DNA of 64,000 bases from Sinorhizobium mexicanum (GTDB taxonomy: Bacteria; Pseudomonadota; Alphaproteobacteria; Rhizobiales; Rhizobiaceae), in assembly GCF_013488225.1 (NCBI RefSeq), contig NZ_CP041238.1, forward strand, positions 3,507,501-3,571,500. Reading direction: 5' to 3'. Shown piece after piece: positions 57,184 to 64,000 of the stretch. The position numbers and the translations under genes are program-made. The notes beneath the pieces were generated by a model, which searched no databases, had not been told where the DNA came from, and worked only from the letters and a program-made list of their open reading frames with translations. Within the stretch, counting starts at the first letter, position 1; each line of letters starts with the position of its first letter.

Positions 57184-58286
57184 TCTTGTCCCATGAATTC
57201 GGTCAGTGCGGCGATGGCCCCTTCGTTCGCTTCTGCAGAACCGATGGTCATGCGGAGCGCATTGGGAAAACCGTAGGCGCGCACGGAGCGCAGGATGAAG
57301 CCGCGAGCGGTCAGGAACGCATCCGCCTCCTCGGCCGATTTCCCGCCCGTCTCCGGAAAATGGATCAGCACGAAGTTGGTGACCGAAGGCGTCACCCGCA
57401 GGCCGATCGCCTGCAAGGCCGCGGTGACTTTCGCGAGCCAGGCAAGATTGTGATCGACCGCCGCGGCAACGAAGGCCTGGTCGCGGATCGCCGCCGCCCC
57501 GGCGGCAATAGCAGGCGCATTGAGATTGAACGGGCCACGTACGCGGTCCACCGCGTCCACGATCTCGCGCGGAGCAAACATCCAGCCGATGCGAAGCCCG
57601 GCGAGGCCGTAGATCTTCGAGAACGTCCGCGTCATCACGACGTTGCGATTGGCCGACACCAGTTCGAGGCCCGCCTCGTAATCGTTGCGCCGGACATATT
57701 CCGCATAGGCGGCATCGAGCACCAGCAACACGCCGGAGGGAAGGCCCGCGTGCAGCCGGCGGACCTCGTCCACGGGAATATAAGTGCCTGTAGGGTTGGC
57801 CGGATTAGCGATGAAGACGATCTTGGTGCGCTCCGTCACCGCCGCGAGGATCGCGTCGACATCGACACGCGCATCCTTTTCCTTGACCGTAACCGCCGTG
57901 GCGCCGGCCGCCATGATCTGGATCTTGTAGACAAGGAACCCGTGCTCGGTGATGATTCCCTCGTCGCCCGGGCCGAGATAGGTGTGGCAGAGCAGCCCGA
58001 GCAGCTCGTCGGATCCGTTGCCGCAAACAATATTGGCCGGGTTGAGGCCGTGAACCGCAGCGATCGCGTCCTTCAGCGCATGCGCCTGACCGTCCGGATA
58101 TCGTTCGAGATTGAAAGCCGCCTTCTGGAACGCCTCGATCGCGCTCGGGCTGGCACCCAGCGGTGTCTCGTTCGACGAAAGCTTGTGGACCTTGGCAACA
58201 CCCGGCGCATGTTCCTTGCCCGGCACATAGGCGGCAATGTCCAGAATACCGGGACGCGGCTGTGGGTTCTTTGAATCAAGGTTCAT
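57180..58286 (-). CDS. hisC: Histidinol-phosphate/aromatic aminotransferase
   Basis: A class I/II PLP transaminase of 368 residues. The lysine for PLP is in [16 protein letters not shown] (about K223), with [14 protein letters not shown] and [12 protein letters not shown] also present. Translational overlap with tyrC suggests it works on aromatic keto-acids; rhizobia usually hold another hisC for histidine. The ATG at 58286 ([23 protein letters not shown]) is used; the open frame upstream is not conserved-looking. Confidence 0.92.
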   Translation of the reverse strand: MNLDSKNPQPRPGILDIAAYVPGKEHAPGVAKVHKLSSNETPLGASPSAIEAFQKAAFNLERYPDGQAHALKDAIAAVHGLNPANIVCGNGSDELLGLLCHTYLGPGDEGIITEHGFLVYKIQIMAAGATAVTVKEKDARVDVDAILAAVTERTKIVFIANPANPTGTYIPVDEVRRLHAGLPSGVLLVLDAAYAEYVRRNDYEAGLELVSANRNVVMTRTFSKIYGLAGLRIGWMFAPREIVDAVDRVRGPFNLNAPAIAAGAAAIRDQAFVAAAVDHNLAWLAKVTAALQAIGLRVTPSVTNFVLIHFPETGGKSAEEADAFLTARGFILRSVRAYGFPNALRMTIGSAEANEGAIAALTEFMGQE

Positions 58287-58379
58287 CGGATCGGCTTTCA
58301 CGGGAGGAAATGTGGCAAAGCCAATAGCCGTGTGGAGGAATTTTGTCGAGTGCGGCAAGCCCACGCGGCTACAGCACCT

Positions 58380-58459
58380 TACAGCGCCGCGCGTCTTTGA
58401 GACCGCGAAGGTCGCTGTAGTTTGTCCTCAGATCGATTCCGATTTGAGGCATCATGCAG
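58380..58459 (+). repeat. RIME1 copy with a central deletion
   Basis: TACAGCGCCGCGCGTCT to GTCGCTGTAG gives palindrome 1, then TTTGTCCTCAGATCG directly joins the inner palindrome 2. The linker and the outer left arm (CACTTTGAATTGCTGCATG) are gone. Its right end overlaps the stop codon of the methyltransferase at 58452. Confidence 0.75.
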
Positions 58460-59207
58460 CAGCGGGCGGCCGGTTGCGCGTGCTCGGCACGCCATGCGGC
58501 GCCAGCACCGGAACAAAGACCCGGCGCGACGCTCGGACGGCAACCGGCAGGCCCTGATAGAGCCGCTTTTGTGCCTCCACGATGATCACACCGGAAAACA
58601 CCGGCCAGAAAGACCGGCCGAACCGCTCCAGGCTGCGCCGCAGGCGGAGAACAATCTTGCGCTTCGACGGCGGAAAGAACAGCGCCTCGGAAGTGGCGCC
58701 GGGCGTGAAATTCGTCTCACGCAGAAGCGCCGTCAGCTGACCGCGCGAATAGGGCCGCCCCGAGCCGAAGGGCGTGTGCTCCATCCGCGCCCAGACACCG
58801 CGGCGATTTGGCACGACGATCACAAGCCGGCCGCCGGGTGCGAGAACCCGCCAGATTTCCTTCATTGTTTCGCGCGGGCTTTCGGCGAATTCCAATGAAT
58901 GGACCATTAGCACGCGGTCTATCGACGCGTCAGGCAGCGGCAGTTCTTCGTCGAAGACCAGCGCGGTCGAAGACAACTCGGCGACCGGCCAGTTCACCGC
59001 GCCCTGCCCAGCGGGCATGAAGGCGAAGGTCCGTTCGGTGTCAGCGCGGAACCGCTCGAGATAGGGCACGGCATAGCCGAGGCCGACCAGCCGCTCCTCG
59101 GGCAATCGCGCCCAGATCGAGGAGAGTGCCATGCTGACGGAATGCTCCGCCATCCGGCCCAGCTCGGAATGATAAAATTGACGAAGATCGACGATATCCG
59201 TGTGCAT
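58452..59207 (-). CDS. Class I SAM-dependent methyltransferase (gloB-divergent)
   Basis: A 251-residue conserved rhizobial methyltransferase of unknown substrate. The start of the fold is LVGLGYAVPYLERFRA (motif I is degenerate for the consensus), followed by LPLPDASIDRVLMVHSLEF (motif IV region) and REIWRVL-type EIWRVLAPGGRLVIVVPNRRG (motif VI). The start is the ATG at 59207 (MHTDIVDLRQFYHSELGRM). The last residues (PPAAA) and the stop come from a RIME end. It is divergent from gloB, a constant pairing in rhizobia as I recall. Confidence 0.85.
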   Translation of the reverse strand: MHTDIVDLRQFYHSELGRMAEHSVSMALSSIWARLPEERLVGLGYAVPYLERFRADTERTFAFMPAGQGAVNWPVAELSSTALVFDEELPLPDASIDRVLMVHSLEFAESPRETMKEIWRVLAPGGRLVIVVPNRRGVWARMEHTPFGSGRPYSRGQLTALLRETNFTPGATSEALFFPPSKRKIVLRLRRSLERFGRSFWPVFSGVIIVEAQKRLYQGLPVAVRASRRVFVPVLAPHGVPSTRNRPPAAA

Positions 59208-59325
59208 GACCAACATGTTAGCTTTGGAGCGGTAGACTTCAAGGCGAGCCTCGCTACATTCGGCTGAAGCGGAGCGGACGTGGTATCGCCCGCACCCCGC
59301 GACACGCCGATCGGAGGATCTCATC

Positions 59326-60096
59326 ATGGCCGCGCTCGAACTCGACCTCTTCCTCTGCCGCACCGACAATTTCGGTGTGCTTCTTCATGATGCGGCAAGC
59401 GGTGCGACCGCATCGATCGATGCTCCGGAAGAACGACCGATTCTCGAAACGCTGGAGCGACGGGGCTGGCGCCTCACGCACATCCTGACGACCCATCACC
59501 ACGGCGACCACGTGGCGGCGAATGTCGGCCTGAAGGAACGCTTCGGCGTCACCATCATCGGGCCGAAAGGCGAGGCGTCGAAGATCCCCGGCATCGACCG
59601 GAGTGTCGGCCAAGGAGACCGTTTCGATTTCGCCGGTCATCCGGTCGAGGTCATCGAAACGCCGGGACATACCGCGGGCCACATCTGCTTCCATTTCCCG
59701 AAGGATAAGCTGCTGTTTGCCGCCGACACGCTGTTTGCGCTCGGCTGTGGGCGGCTGTTCGAGGGAACCGCCGAAACGATGTGGCAATCGCTGAGCCGGC
59801 TGATGGCGCTCCCGGACGATACCGCCGTCTATTTCGGCCACGAGTACACGCTCGCCAATGCGCATTTCGCCGTGACGATCGATCCCGAAAACGCAGCGCT
59901 CAAGGCGCGTGCTGCCGAAATCGAAGAGACGCGCTCGGACGGCGGGTTCACCGCGCCGACGACGATCGGCCTTGAAAAGCGGACCAACCCGTTCCTTCGC
60001 GCAGGCGACGCGAAGATCCGCAAGCATCTCGGCATGGAGAGAGCGAGCGACGCGGAGGTGTTCGCAGAGATCCGCAAGCGCAAGGATAATTTCTGA
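59326..60096 (+). CDS. gloB: Hydroxyacylglutathione hydrolase (glyoxalase II)
   Basis: It hydrolyses S-lactoylglutathione in methylglyoxal detoxification. The metallo-beta-lactamase core TTHHHGDH (55-62) binds two metals, with later ligands in [15 protein letters not shown] and YFGHEYT. The C-terminal [18 protein letters not shown] is the glutathione-binding tail. At 256 residues it is full length. It overlaps the cupin gene by one base. Confidence 0.95.
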   Translation: MAALELDLFLCRTDNFGVLLHDAASGATASIDAPEERPILETLERRGWRLTHILTTHHHGDHVAANVGLKERFGVTIIGPKGEASKIPGIDRSVGQGDRFDFAGHPVEVIETPGHTAGHICFHFPKDKLLFAADTLFALGCGRLFEGTAETMWQSLSRLMALPDDTAVYFGHEYTLANAHFAVTIDPENAALKARAAEIEETRSDGGFTAPTTIGLEKRTNPFLRAGDAKIRKHLGMERASDAEVFAEIRKRKDNF

Positions 60097-60539
60097 TGGA
60101 CGTCTCACGGCATCTCACGCCGGCCGCAATTGTCGACGCGCTGGGATTGGCCAGGCATCCGGAGGGCGGCTGGTATGTCGAGACCTTCCGCGACGTCGGT
60201 GGCGCGCCACGCAGCCATTCGACGGCGATCTACTATCTGCTCGAAAAGGGCGAGCGCTCACACTGGCACCGCGTCCGCGACGCCGCCGAAATCTGGCACT
60301 ACTATGCGGGCGCCCCGCTCGAGCTCAGCATCGCGGCGCCGGGCAAGCCGGCCTCACGCTTTCGCCTTGGTCCGGACCTGCTTGAGGGCGAAAGGCCGCA
60401 GCACGTCGTTCCCGCCAACTGGTGGCAGTCGGCCGCCCCGCTTGGAGACTGGACGCTCGTCGGTTGCACCGTGGCGCCGGGATTCGACTTTTCCGCATTC
60501 GAGATGGCGTCGCCCGACTGGCGGCCGCCGGAGAACTGA
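60096..60539 (+). CDS. Cupin, DUF985 family
   Basis: A 147-residue single-domain cupin. The signatures are HPEGGWYVETFRD, STAIYYLLEKGERSHWHRV with the metal-binding histidines, and VPANWWQSAAPLGDWTLVGCTVAPGFDFSAFEM. The function is unknown. It is read from the same RNA as gloB (TGATG overlap). Confidence 0.92.
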   Translation: MDVSRHLTPAAIVDALGLARHPEGGWYVETFRDVGGAPRSHSTAIYYLLEKGERSHWHRVRDAAEIWHYYAGAPLELSIAAPGKPASRFRLGPDLLEGERPQHVVPANWWQSAAPLGDWTLVGCTVAPGFDFSAFEMASPDWRPPEN

Positions 60540-60542
60540 CGT

Positions 60543-61433
60543 CTACTCCGCCGGCTGCGGGGCAGCGGCCCTCTTGCGAAAAATCATGTCCTTTGCCGCC
60601 AGCACGGCACCGCCGGTGACGAGCAGGCAGGCCGCGGCAATACGCCAGGACGGCTCCGCAAAACCGAACAGGATGAGGATCAGCGTCGAGAAGACGGGTG
60701 CGGCGTAGCTTTTCACGCCGAGAAGTTGGATGTCTCCGTTCTTCACACCGAAGTCCCAGGCATAGAAAGCCGCACCGACCGGCAAGAGGCCAAGTCCGGC
60801 GACCGCCAGCCACTCGAAAGCCGTCTGCGGCCAGATCGTCGTCTCGAGGCCGAGATGGCAGAGGAAGGAGAGGATGGACGTCGCCAGGCAGAAACCGGTG
60901 ACGACATCGGTCGAAACCGCGTCGAAGCGGCGCGTCAGCAAGGAATAGCCCGACCAGGTGAAGGCGCAGAGGAATGCCGCGCCGTAGCCGAGCAGATAGG
61001 CCTCTTCGAAGGCAATGCCATTGCGGGCGACGATCAGGATCGTGCCGCCAAGTCCGGCAAGCGCCCCCGCGAGGTGATACCAGCGAAGCCTTTCTCCCGG
61101 CAGCAGCGCCGAGCCCACCACGATCAGCAGCGGCCAGAGATAGGCGATCAGGCCTGCCTCGACCGCCGGGGCGTTGCGAAGCGCGGTGAAATAGAGAAAG
61201 TGGTAGCCGAAAAGCCCGGCAATGCCGGTGATCCAGACCCTGGCTGGCTGTTTCAGGAGCTTGAATCGCTCCGGTTTCAGCGCAAGCACGGCGATGCCCG
61301 GCAGGCTGCCGATGAGGAAGCAGATCGCCGACAGCTGGAACGGCGGCATTTTGCCCGACGCTGCGGTAAAGAGCGCCAGGAGCGACCACATCAGGATCGC
61401 GGAAAAACCGATCAGCGTTGCCTTGAACTTCAT
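60543..61433 (-). CDS. EamA/DMT-family transporter
   Basis: A 296-residue inner-membrane protein with ten hydrophobic segments in two EamA repeats. Examples are LIGFSAILMWSLLALFTAA at the start and SYAAPVFSTLILILFGFAEP in the second repeat. It is related to YddG-type aromatic amino-acid exporters (the repeat-1 motif PFQLSAICFLIGSLPG), but the substrate cannot be read. The ATG at 61433 (MKFKATLIG) has GCAGGA upstream. It is convergent with the cupin gene, with 3 bases between. Confidence 0.88.
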   Translation of the reverse strand: MKFKATLIGFSAILMWSLLALFTAASGKMPPFQLSAICFLIGSLPGIAVLALKPERFKLLKQPARVWITGIAGLFGYHFLYFTALRNAPAVEAGLIAYLWPLLIVVGSALLPGERLRWYHLAGALAGLGGTILIVARNGIAFEEAYLLGYGAAFLCAFTWSGYSLLTRRFDAVSTDVVTGFCLATSILSFLCHLGLETTIWPQTAFEWLAVAGLGLLPVGAAFYAWDFGVKNGDIQLLGVKSYAAPVFSTLILILFGFAEPSWRIAAACLLVTGGAVLAAKDMIFRKRAAAPQPAE

Positions 61434-61493
61434 TCCTGCCCCCACGCCCGGCTCACGTGCGTGAAAGCCGCATCAAATCAATCATGCATTAAT

Positions 61494-61597
61494 CTGCATG
61501 TTTCCTTAAATCGTAGCCGATTTGAGGATAAAAACATGCAGCAATTCAAGGTGCTACAGCATCCTTTGCGCGTCTGATTAGACGCGCGGCGCTGTAG
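61494..61597 (-). repeat. RIME1-like repeat, full copy, reverse orientation
   Basis: The best consensus copy in the window: CTGCATG to CATGCAG, linker CAATTCAAGGTG, then CTACAGC to GGCGCTGTAG. It lies between the DUF3108 gene and the EamA gene, both on the minus strand. Confidence 0.9.
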
Positions 61598-61640
61598 TTA
61601 GCGCCCGTTCGCGACGAGCGAAAGAGAATTTCGGGATTGA

Positions 61641-62417
61641 TCACCCGCCGAATCGCGTCGCGGAGACGGTTACGGGACCAAGCTTCGTCGGGATGCGGAC
61701 ATAGACCGGGGCATAGACATCGACGGCCTCGGCTTTTGCAAACCAGATCTCCATGGTCTCCAGCCGGCGCAGATATTCGACGTCCTCGCGGCCCTTCCTG
61801 TACCCTGCCTTCGGCACGAACCGGACACCGCAGACAATGACTTCGCCGTTGAATCCTCTGGTCTTGAAGCTTCGCGTTCCCTTCGGTGAAAGCCTGATGT
61901 CCAGCCGCGATTCGCCATCGAAGATCGGCAGTGTGTTGGGGCAAACCCTGCTCTTGCCCGGAATGATCAGCCCGGAGAGCGGGTCCAGCACGTTGCGCAT
62001 GTCGCGGCTCGTCACAGGCACCCAGTTCTTCGGAAGCGGGGTGCGTTTCGGGGTCATGCTCGCACGCACGACATTACCGTTGCGGAAGGTCACGCTGATT
62101 GCGCGCGACTTTCTGCCACTGCGATAGGACATCGAATATTGCGAGGCGCGCAGATGATCATTCGCGATCACCCCGGAAACGCGCGTCTGGCCGGACGTGC
62201 GGCTGATGATGTCGATGAGTCCGGCGGAATTCAGTGTGCCGGAAATCGTGTAGCGGTTCTTTACAAGTTCGGTGTGGAAAGTGGCGCGCGCCAACGGCAG
62301 GCCGGCAAGCGCAATACTATAGTCCGTCTGATGCTCGATATCGGCAGCCAAGCATTCTGTGGAAAACGTCATGGCAGCCAGCAATGCTGTTGCCCCGAAG
62401 CCATTGCGCCTTTTCAT
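61641..62417 (-). CDS. DUF3108 domain protein, exported
   Basis: A 258-residue periplasmic protein of unknown function. The signal peptide MKRRNGFGATALLAAMTFST is followed by likely cleavage after ECLAA. The domain shows DYSIALAGLPLARATF, SRTSGQTRVSGVI, the RDMRNVLDPLSGLIIPG segment and PIFDGESRLDIRLSPKGTR. Two cysteines (VCPNTL and VCGVRF) could pair. The ATG at 62417 is used; the longer open frame extends into the region upstream of rpmB. It is divergent from rpmB, as in other rhizobia as far as I remember. Confidence 0.85.
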   Translation of the reverse strand: MKRRNGFGATALLAAMTFSTECLAADIEHQTDYSIALAGLPLARATFHTELVKNRYTISGTLNSAGLIDIISRTSGQTRVSGVIANDHLRASQYSMSYRSGRKSRAISVTFRNGNVVRASMTPKRTPLPKNWVPVTSRDMRNVLDPLSGLIIPGKSRVCPNTLPIFDGESRLDIRLSPKGTRSFKTRGFNGEVIVCGVRFVPKAGYRKGREDVEYLRRLETMEIWFAKAEAVDVYAPVYVRIPTKLGPVTVSATRFGG

Positions 62418-62783
62418 GCCCGAAAGCCCTGTCGTTCCTAGCCGTTGCAATCCTCTGGGATGCAAGCGGTTTGCGGCTTTTTTTGCGCCAATTGCTGAAA
62501 TCTGGCCGCCGCAAAGGAGAACGAGCGGCATCCTTTTCGTCGCATGGCGTTTGAAGAGAAATAGCGCAGTGAATATCGGCTTGGAATGGGTATCGGCGGA
62601 GATTATTGTAGCGGCGGCAGCGATCGCGTTGCGGTTTTTCGAGAATGCGCAGGGTTTGGCTTGACTGGCAGGGCTTCTGTGACTATAGAACCGCGACTTT
62701 CCAATAATGGCCAACAGGAACGCGGCCTGGGCTCTGGGCCCGCTACCGCATTGTCCGGCGGCGATAAAGAGAATAGGTGTACC
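62418..62783. other. Divergent gap between DUF3108 and rpmB
   Basis: 366 bases. The rpmB promoter is at 62660-62688. I see no small gene or repeat in the remainder. Confidence 0.6.
62660..62688 (+). promoter_or_regulatory. rpmB promoter
   Basis: CTTGAC, 17 bases, CTATAG: an almost perfect rhizobial housekeeping-sigma promoter (CTTGAC-N17-CTATAT). It would give a leader of about 90 bases before the rpmB ATG. Confidence 0.8.
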
Positions 62784-63074
62784 ATGTCCCGTAGTTGCGA
62801 ATTGACCGGCAAGGGCGTCCAGTCGGGCCACAATGTCAGCCACGCCAACAACAAGACCAAGCGCAAGTTCCTCCCGAACCTGTGCAACGTCACGCTGATT
62901 TCCGATGCTCTCGGCCAGCGCTTCCGCCTGCGCGTTTCCGCAGCCGCTCTCCGCTCGGTCGAACACCGCGGCGGGCTCGACGCTTTCCTGCTGAAGGCTG
63001 ACGAGAACGAGCTGAGCATGCGCGCTCGCCTGCTGCGTCGCCAGATCGTCAAGAAGACCGCTGAAGCAGCCTGA
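62784..63074 (+). CDS. rpmB: 50S ribosomal protein L28
   Basis: A small basic protein of the large ribosomal subunit. The 96 residues begin [20 protein letters not shown] and carry [19 protein letters not shown] and [22 protein letters not shown]. The C-terminal extension over E. coli L28 is normal in alphaproteobacteria. It is a single-gene unit with a strong promoter and terminator. Confidence 0.97.
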   Translation: MSRSCELTGKGVQSGHNVSHANNKTKRKFLPNLCNVTLISDALGQRFRLRVSAAALRSVEHRGGLDAFLLKADENELSMRARLLRRQIVKKTAEAA

Positions 63075-63102
63075 TCGGCGCCAGCGCTTCCGACAAGACT
63101 TG

Positions 63103-63136
63103 AAGGCTTGCGGGCTTCGTCCGGCAAGCCTTTTTC
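63103..63136 (+). terminator. Rho-independent terminator after rpmB
   Basis: AAGGCTTGC and GGCAAGCCTT pair around a GGGCTTCGTCC loop, followed by TTTCTCG. It lies 28 bases after the rpmB stop codon. Confidence 0.8.
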
Positions 63137-63188
63137 TCGTGTCTTGACCTATTCATCCGCCGGGCAAGCATCCGGTCACGTCCTCCAA

Positions 63189-63219
63189 CTGGTGGCATCA
63201 CCCAGGATAAAAAAATGCT
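63189..63219 (+). promoter_or_regulatory. Candidate preQ1-I-like riboswitch overlapping the yhhQ start codon
   Basis: Stem P1 is CTGG (63189-63192) with CCAG (63202-63205). The loop GGCAT (63194-63198) can pair with ATGCT (63215-63219), which is the yhhQ start codon plus two bases. The A-rich stretch GATAAAAAA (63206-63214) would be the third loop. A C directly before the 3' arm of P1 (63201) sits where the preQ1-binding cytosine is in Tte/Bsu preQ1-I aptamers. The AGGA ribosome-binding site (63204-63207) lies partly in P1. A fold of this kind would shut off translation when preQ1 is bound. This was deduced by hand only; pairing by chance is possible. Confidence 0.45.
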
Positions 63220-63856
63220 GATCAGCCGCACCTTCTTTGTCTATGTCGCGCTCATGACCTCGGTGGTCGTGGCGTCGAATTTCCTCGTACAATATCCGCT
63301 TCCGGGCTCCATTGCCGGCATGAACCTCGGCGACCTGTGGACTTGGGGCGCTTTCAGCTATCCCTTCGCCTTCCTCGTCACCGACCTTACCAACCGCCAT
63401 TTCGGGCCGCGAATTGCGCGCCGCGTGGTGGTTGCCGGCTTTGTCGTCGGCGTCACGTTCTCGATCTACTTCGCGACGCCGCGCATCGCGATCGCCTCTG
63501 GCTCGGCATTCCTCTTCGGTCAGCTCCTCGACATTTCCGTGTTCAACCGGCTACGCAGGCAGACCTGGTGGCGCGCGCCGCTCGCCGGCTCGCTCATCGG
63601 CTCGGCGCTGGACACCGCGATGTTCTTCTCGTTTGCCTTCGCGCCCTTCTTTGCGTTCTTTGGACCGAACGACAGCTTTGCGCTGGAGACCGCTCCCCTG
63701 CTCGGGGTGCTTGCAGCAGGAGCGCCGCGCTGGATTTCCTGGGGGCTCGGCGATCTTCTGGTGAAGGTCCTTTGCGGCATCGTGCTGCTCTTGCCCTATG
63801 GAGCGCTGATGAGCGTCATCAAGCCAATGCCGGCGGCCAACGCCACCGCCGCATAA
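63215..63856 (+). CDS. yhhQ: Queuosine precursor transporter (YhhQ/COG1738)
   Basis: An inner-membrane importer of preQ0/preQ1, bases used for queuosine in tRNA. The 213 residues contain six hydrophobic segments; the markers are ASNFLVQYPLPG, WGAFSYPFAFLVTDLTNRHFG near the N-terminus and SGSAFLFGQLLDISVFNRLRR. gluQ, which also acts on queuosine-tRNA, is elsewhere in the window, so the strain has Q metabolism. The start codon lies inside a possible preQ1 pseudoknot. Confidence 0.93.
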   Translation: MLISRTFFVYVALMTSVVVASNFLVQYPLPGSIAGMNLGDLWTWGAFSYPFAFLVTDLTNRHFGPRIARRVVVAGFVVGVTFSIYFATPRIAIASGSAFLFGQLLDISVFNRLRRQTWWRAPLAGSLIGSALDTAMFFSFAFAPFFAFFGPNDSFALETAPLLGVLAAGAPRWISWGLGDLLVKVLCGIVLLLPYGALMSVIKPMPAANATAA

Positions 63857-63883
63857 GGCAAGCAAGGAACGGGAATGACGTTG

Positions 63884-63908
63884 ACGGGCCGCGATGCGGC
63901 CCCGTTTC
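63884..63908 (+). terminator. Terminator after yhhQ
   Basis: ACGGGCCGC-GAT-GCGGCCCCGT is a near-perfect stem (one bulged C), followed by TTCGTTT. It lies 28 bases after the stop codon. Confidence 0.7.
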
Positions 63909-63948
63909 GTTTGCAGTTTCCCGCGTTCCAAGGGAGCGCTGAGTTTAC

Positions 63949-64000
63949 TCAATTCAGAACCAGCCGGAATTCGAGCATCAGGTTGCGTTCGAGAATCGAA
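63949..64000 (-). CDS. Possible C-terminal end of a gene entering from the right
   Basis: On the minus strand an open frame from the window edge reads SILERNLMLEFRLVLN and then TGA. The length and hydrophobic/basic alternation look like a real C-terminus and the position (convergent with yhhQ behind a terminator) is sensible, but 16 residues cannot be identified. Confidence 0.35.
   Translation of the reverse strand, partial: SILERNLMLEFRLVLN

Overview
The window is a piece of a GC-rich alphaproteobacterial chromosome, most likely Sinorhizobium/Ensifer (Rhizobiaceae). The evidence is gene content and order (M23 peptidase - clpB; prfA-prmC; ptsP; lysC; ubiG; argJ; secA; etfBA; argH/lysA; ftsEX; tyrC-hisC), rhizobial CTTGAC-N17-CTATAG type promoters, and about 17 full, partial or decayed copies of a ~104-bp double-palindrome intergenic repeat that matches the Rhizobium-specific intergenic mosaic element (RIME1) as I remember it. 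Nearly everything is housekeeping. I see no phage, IS element or CRISPR array.

Layout. 1-16 kb: end of a polar-growth-type M23 endopeptidase gene; clpB; a DUF4167 protein; the release-factor pair prfA-prmC; ptsP (EI-Ntr); lysC; then a small accessory-looking cluster (ABC-F ATPase with a leader ORF, methyltransferase, DHFR-like reductase) before ubiG. 16-24 kb: DUF1178 protein and nitrilase-family hydrolase, a frameshifted grxC, comF, an NDUFAF5-like protein, an orphan Flp pilin (19766-19939), mutT, GNAT, argJ and a parvulin. 24-36 kb: secA; a flippase/acyltransferase pair; acyl-CoA synthetase; tRNA-Leu(CAA); dsbB; HNH nuclease; 3-methyladenine glycosylase; gluQ; YihY protein. 36-45 kb: SDR, small membrane protein, cobalamin adenosyltransferase, rhomboid, etfBA, hbdA, tlpA, argH, small lipoprotein, lysA. 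45-64 kb: TIGR02302 protein, cpdR-like regulator, hpt, ftsEX, YdcF protein, plsC, gamma-glutamylcyclotransferase, DUF2125, tyrC-hisC, methyltransferase, gloB-cupin, EamA transporter, DUF3108, rpmB and yhhQ.

How the parts fit. Amino-acid biosynthesis recurs (lysC and lysA; argJ and argH; tyrC and hisC), as do envelope and division functions (M23 peptidase, ftsEX, dsbB, tlpA, plsC, flippase) and translation or tRNA modification (prfA/prmC, gluQ, rpmB, yhhQ). The regulatory sites of most interest are a possible preQ1-I-like pseudoknot that would cover the yhhQ start codon, a leader peptide ahead of the ABC-F gene, a triple-ACGT operator ahead of etfBA and a perfect TTAA-N7-TTAA (CtrA-type) box ahead of ftsEX. 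Several RIME copies run into reading frames and supply C-termini or stop codons.
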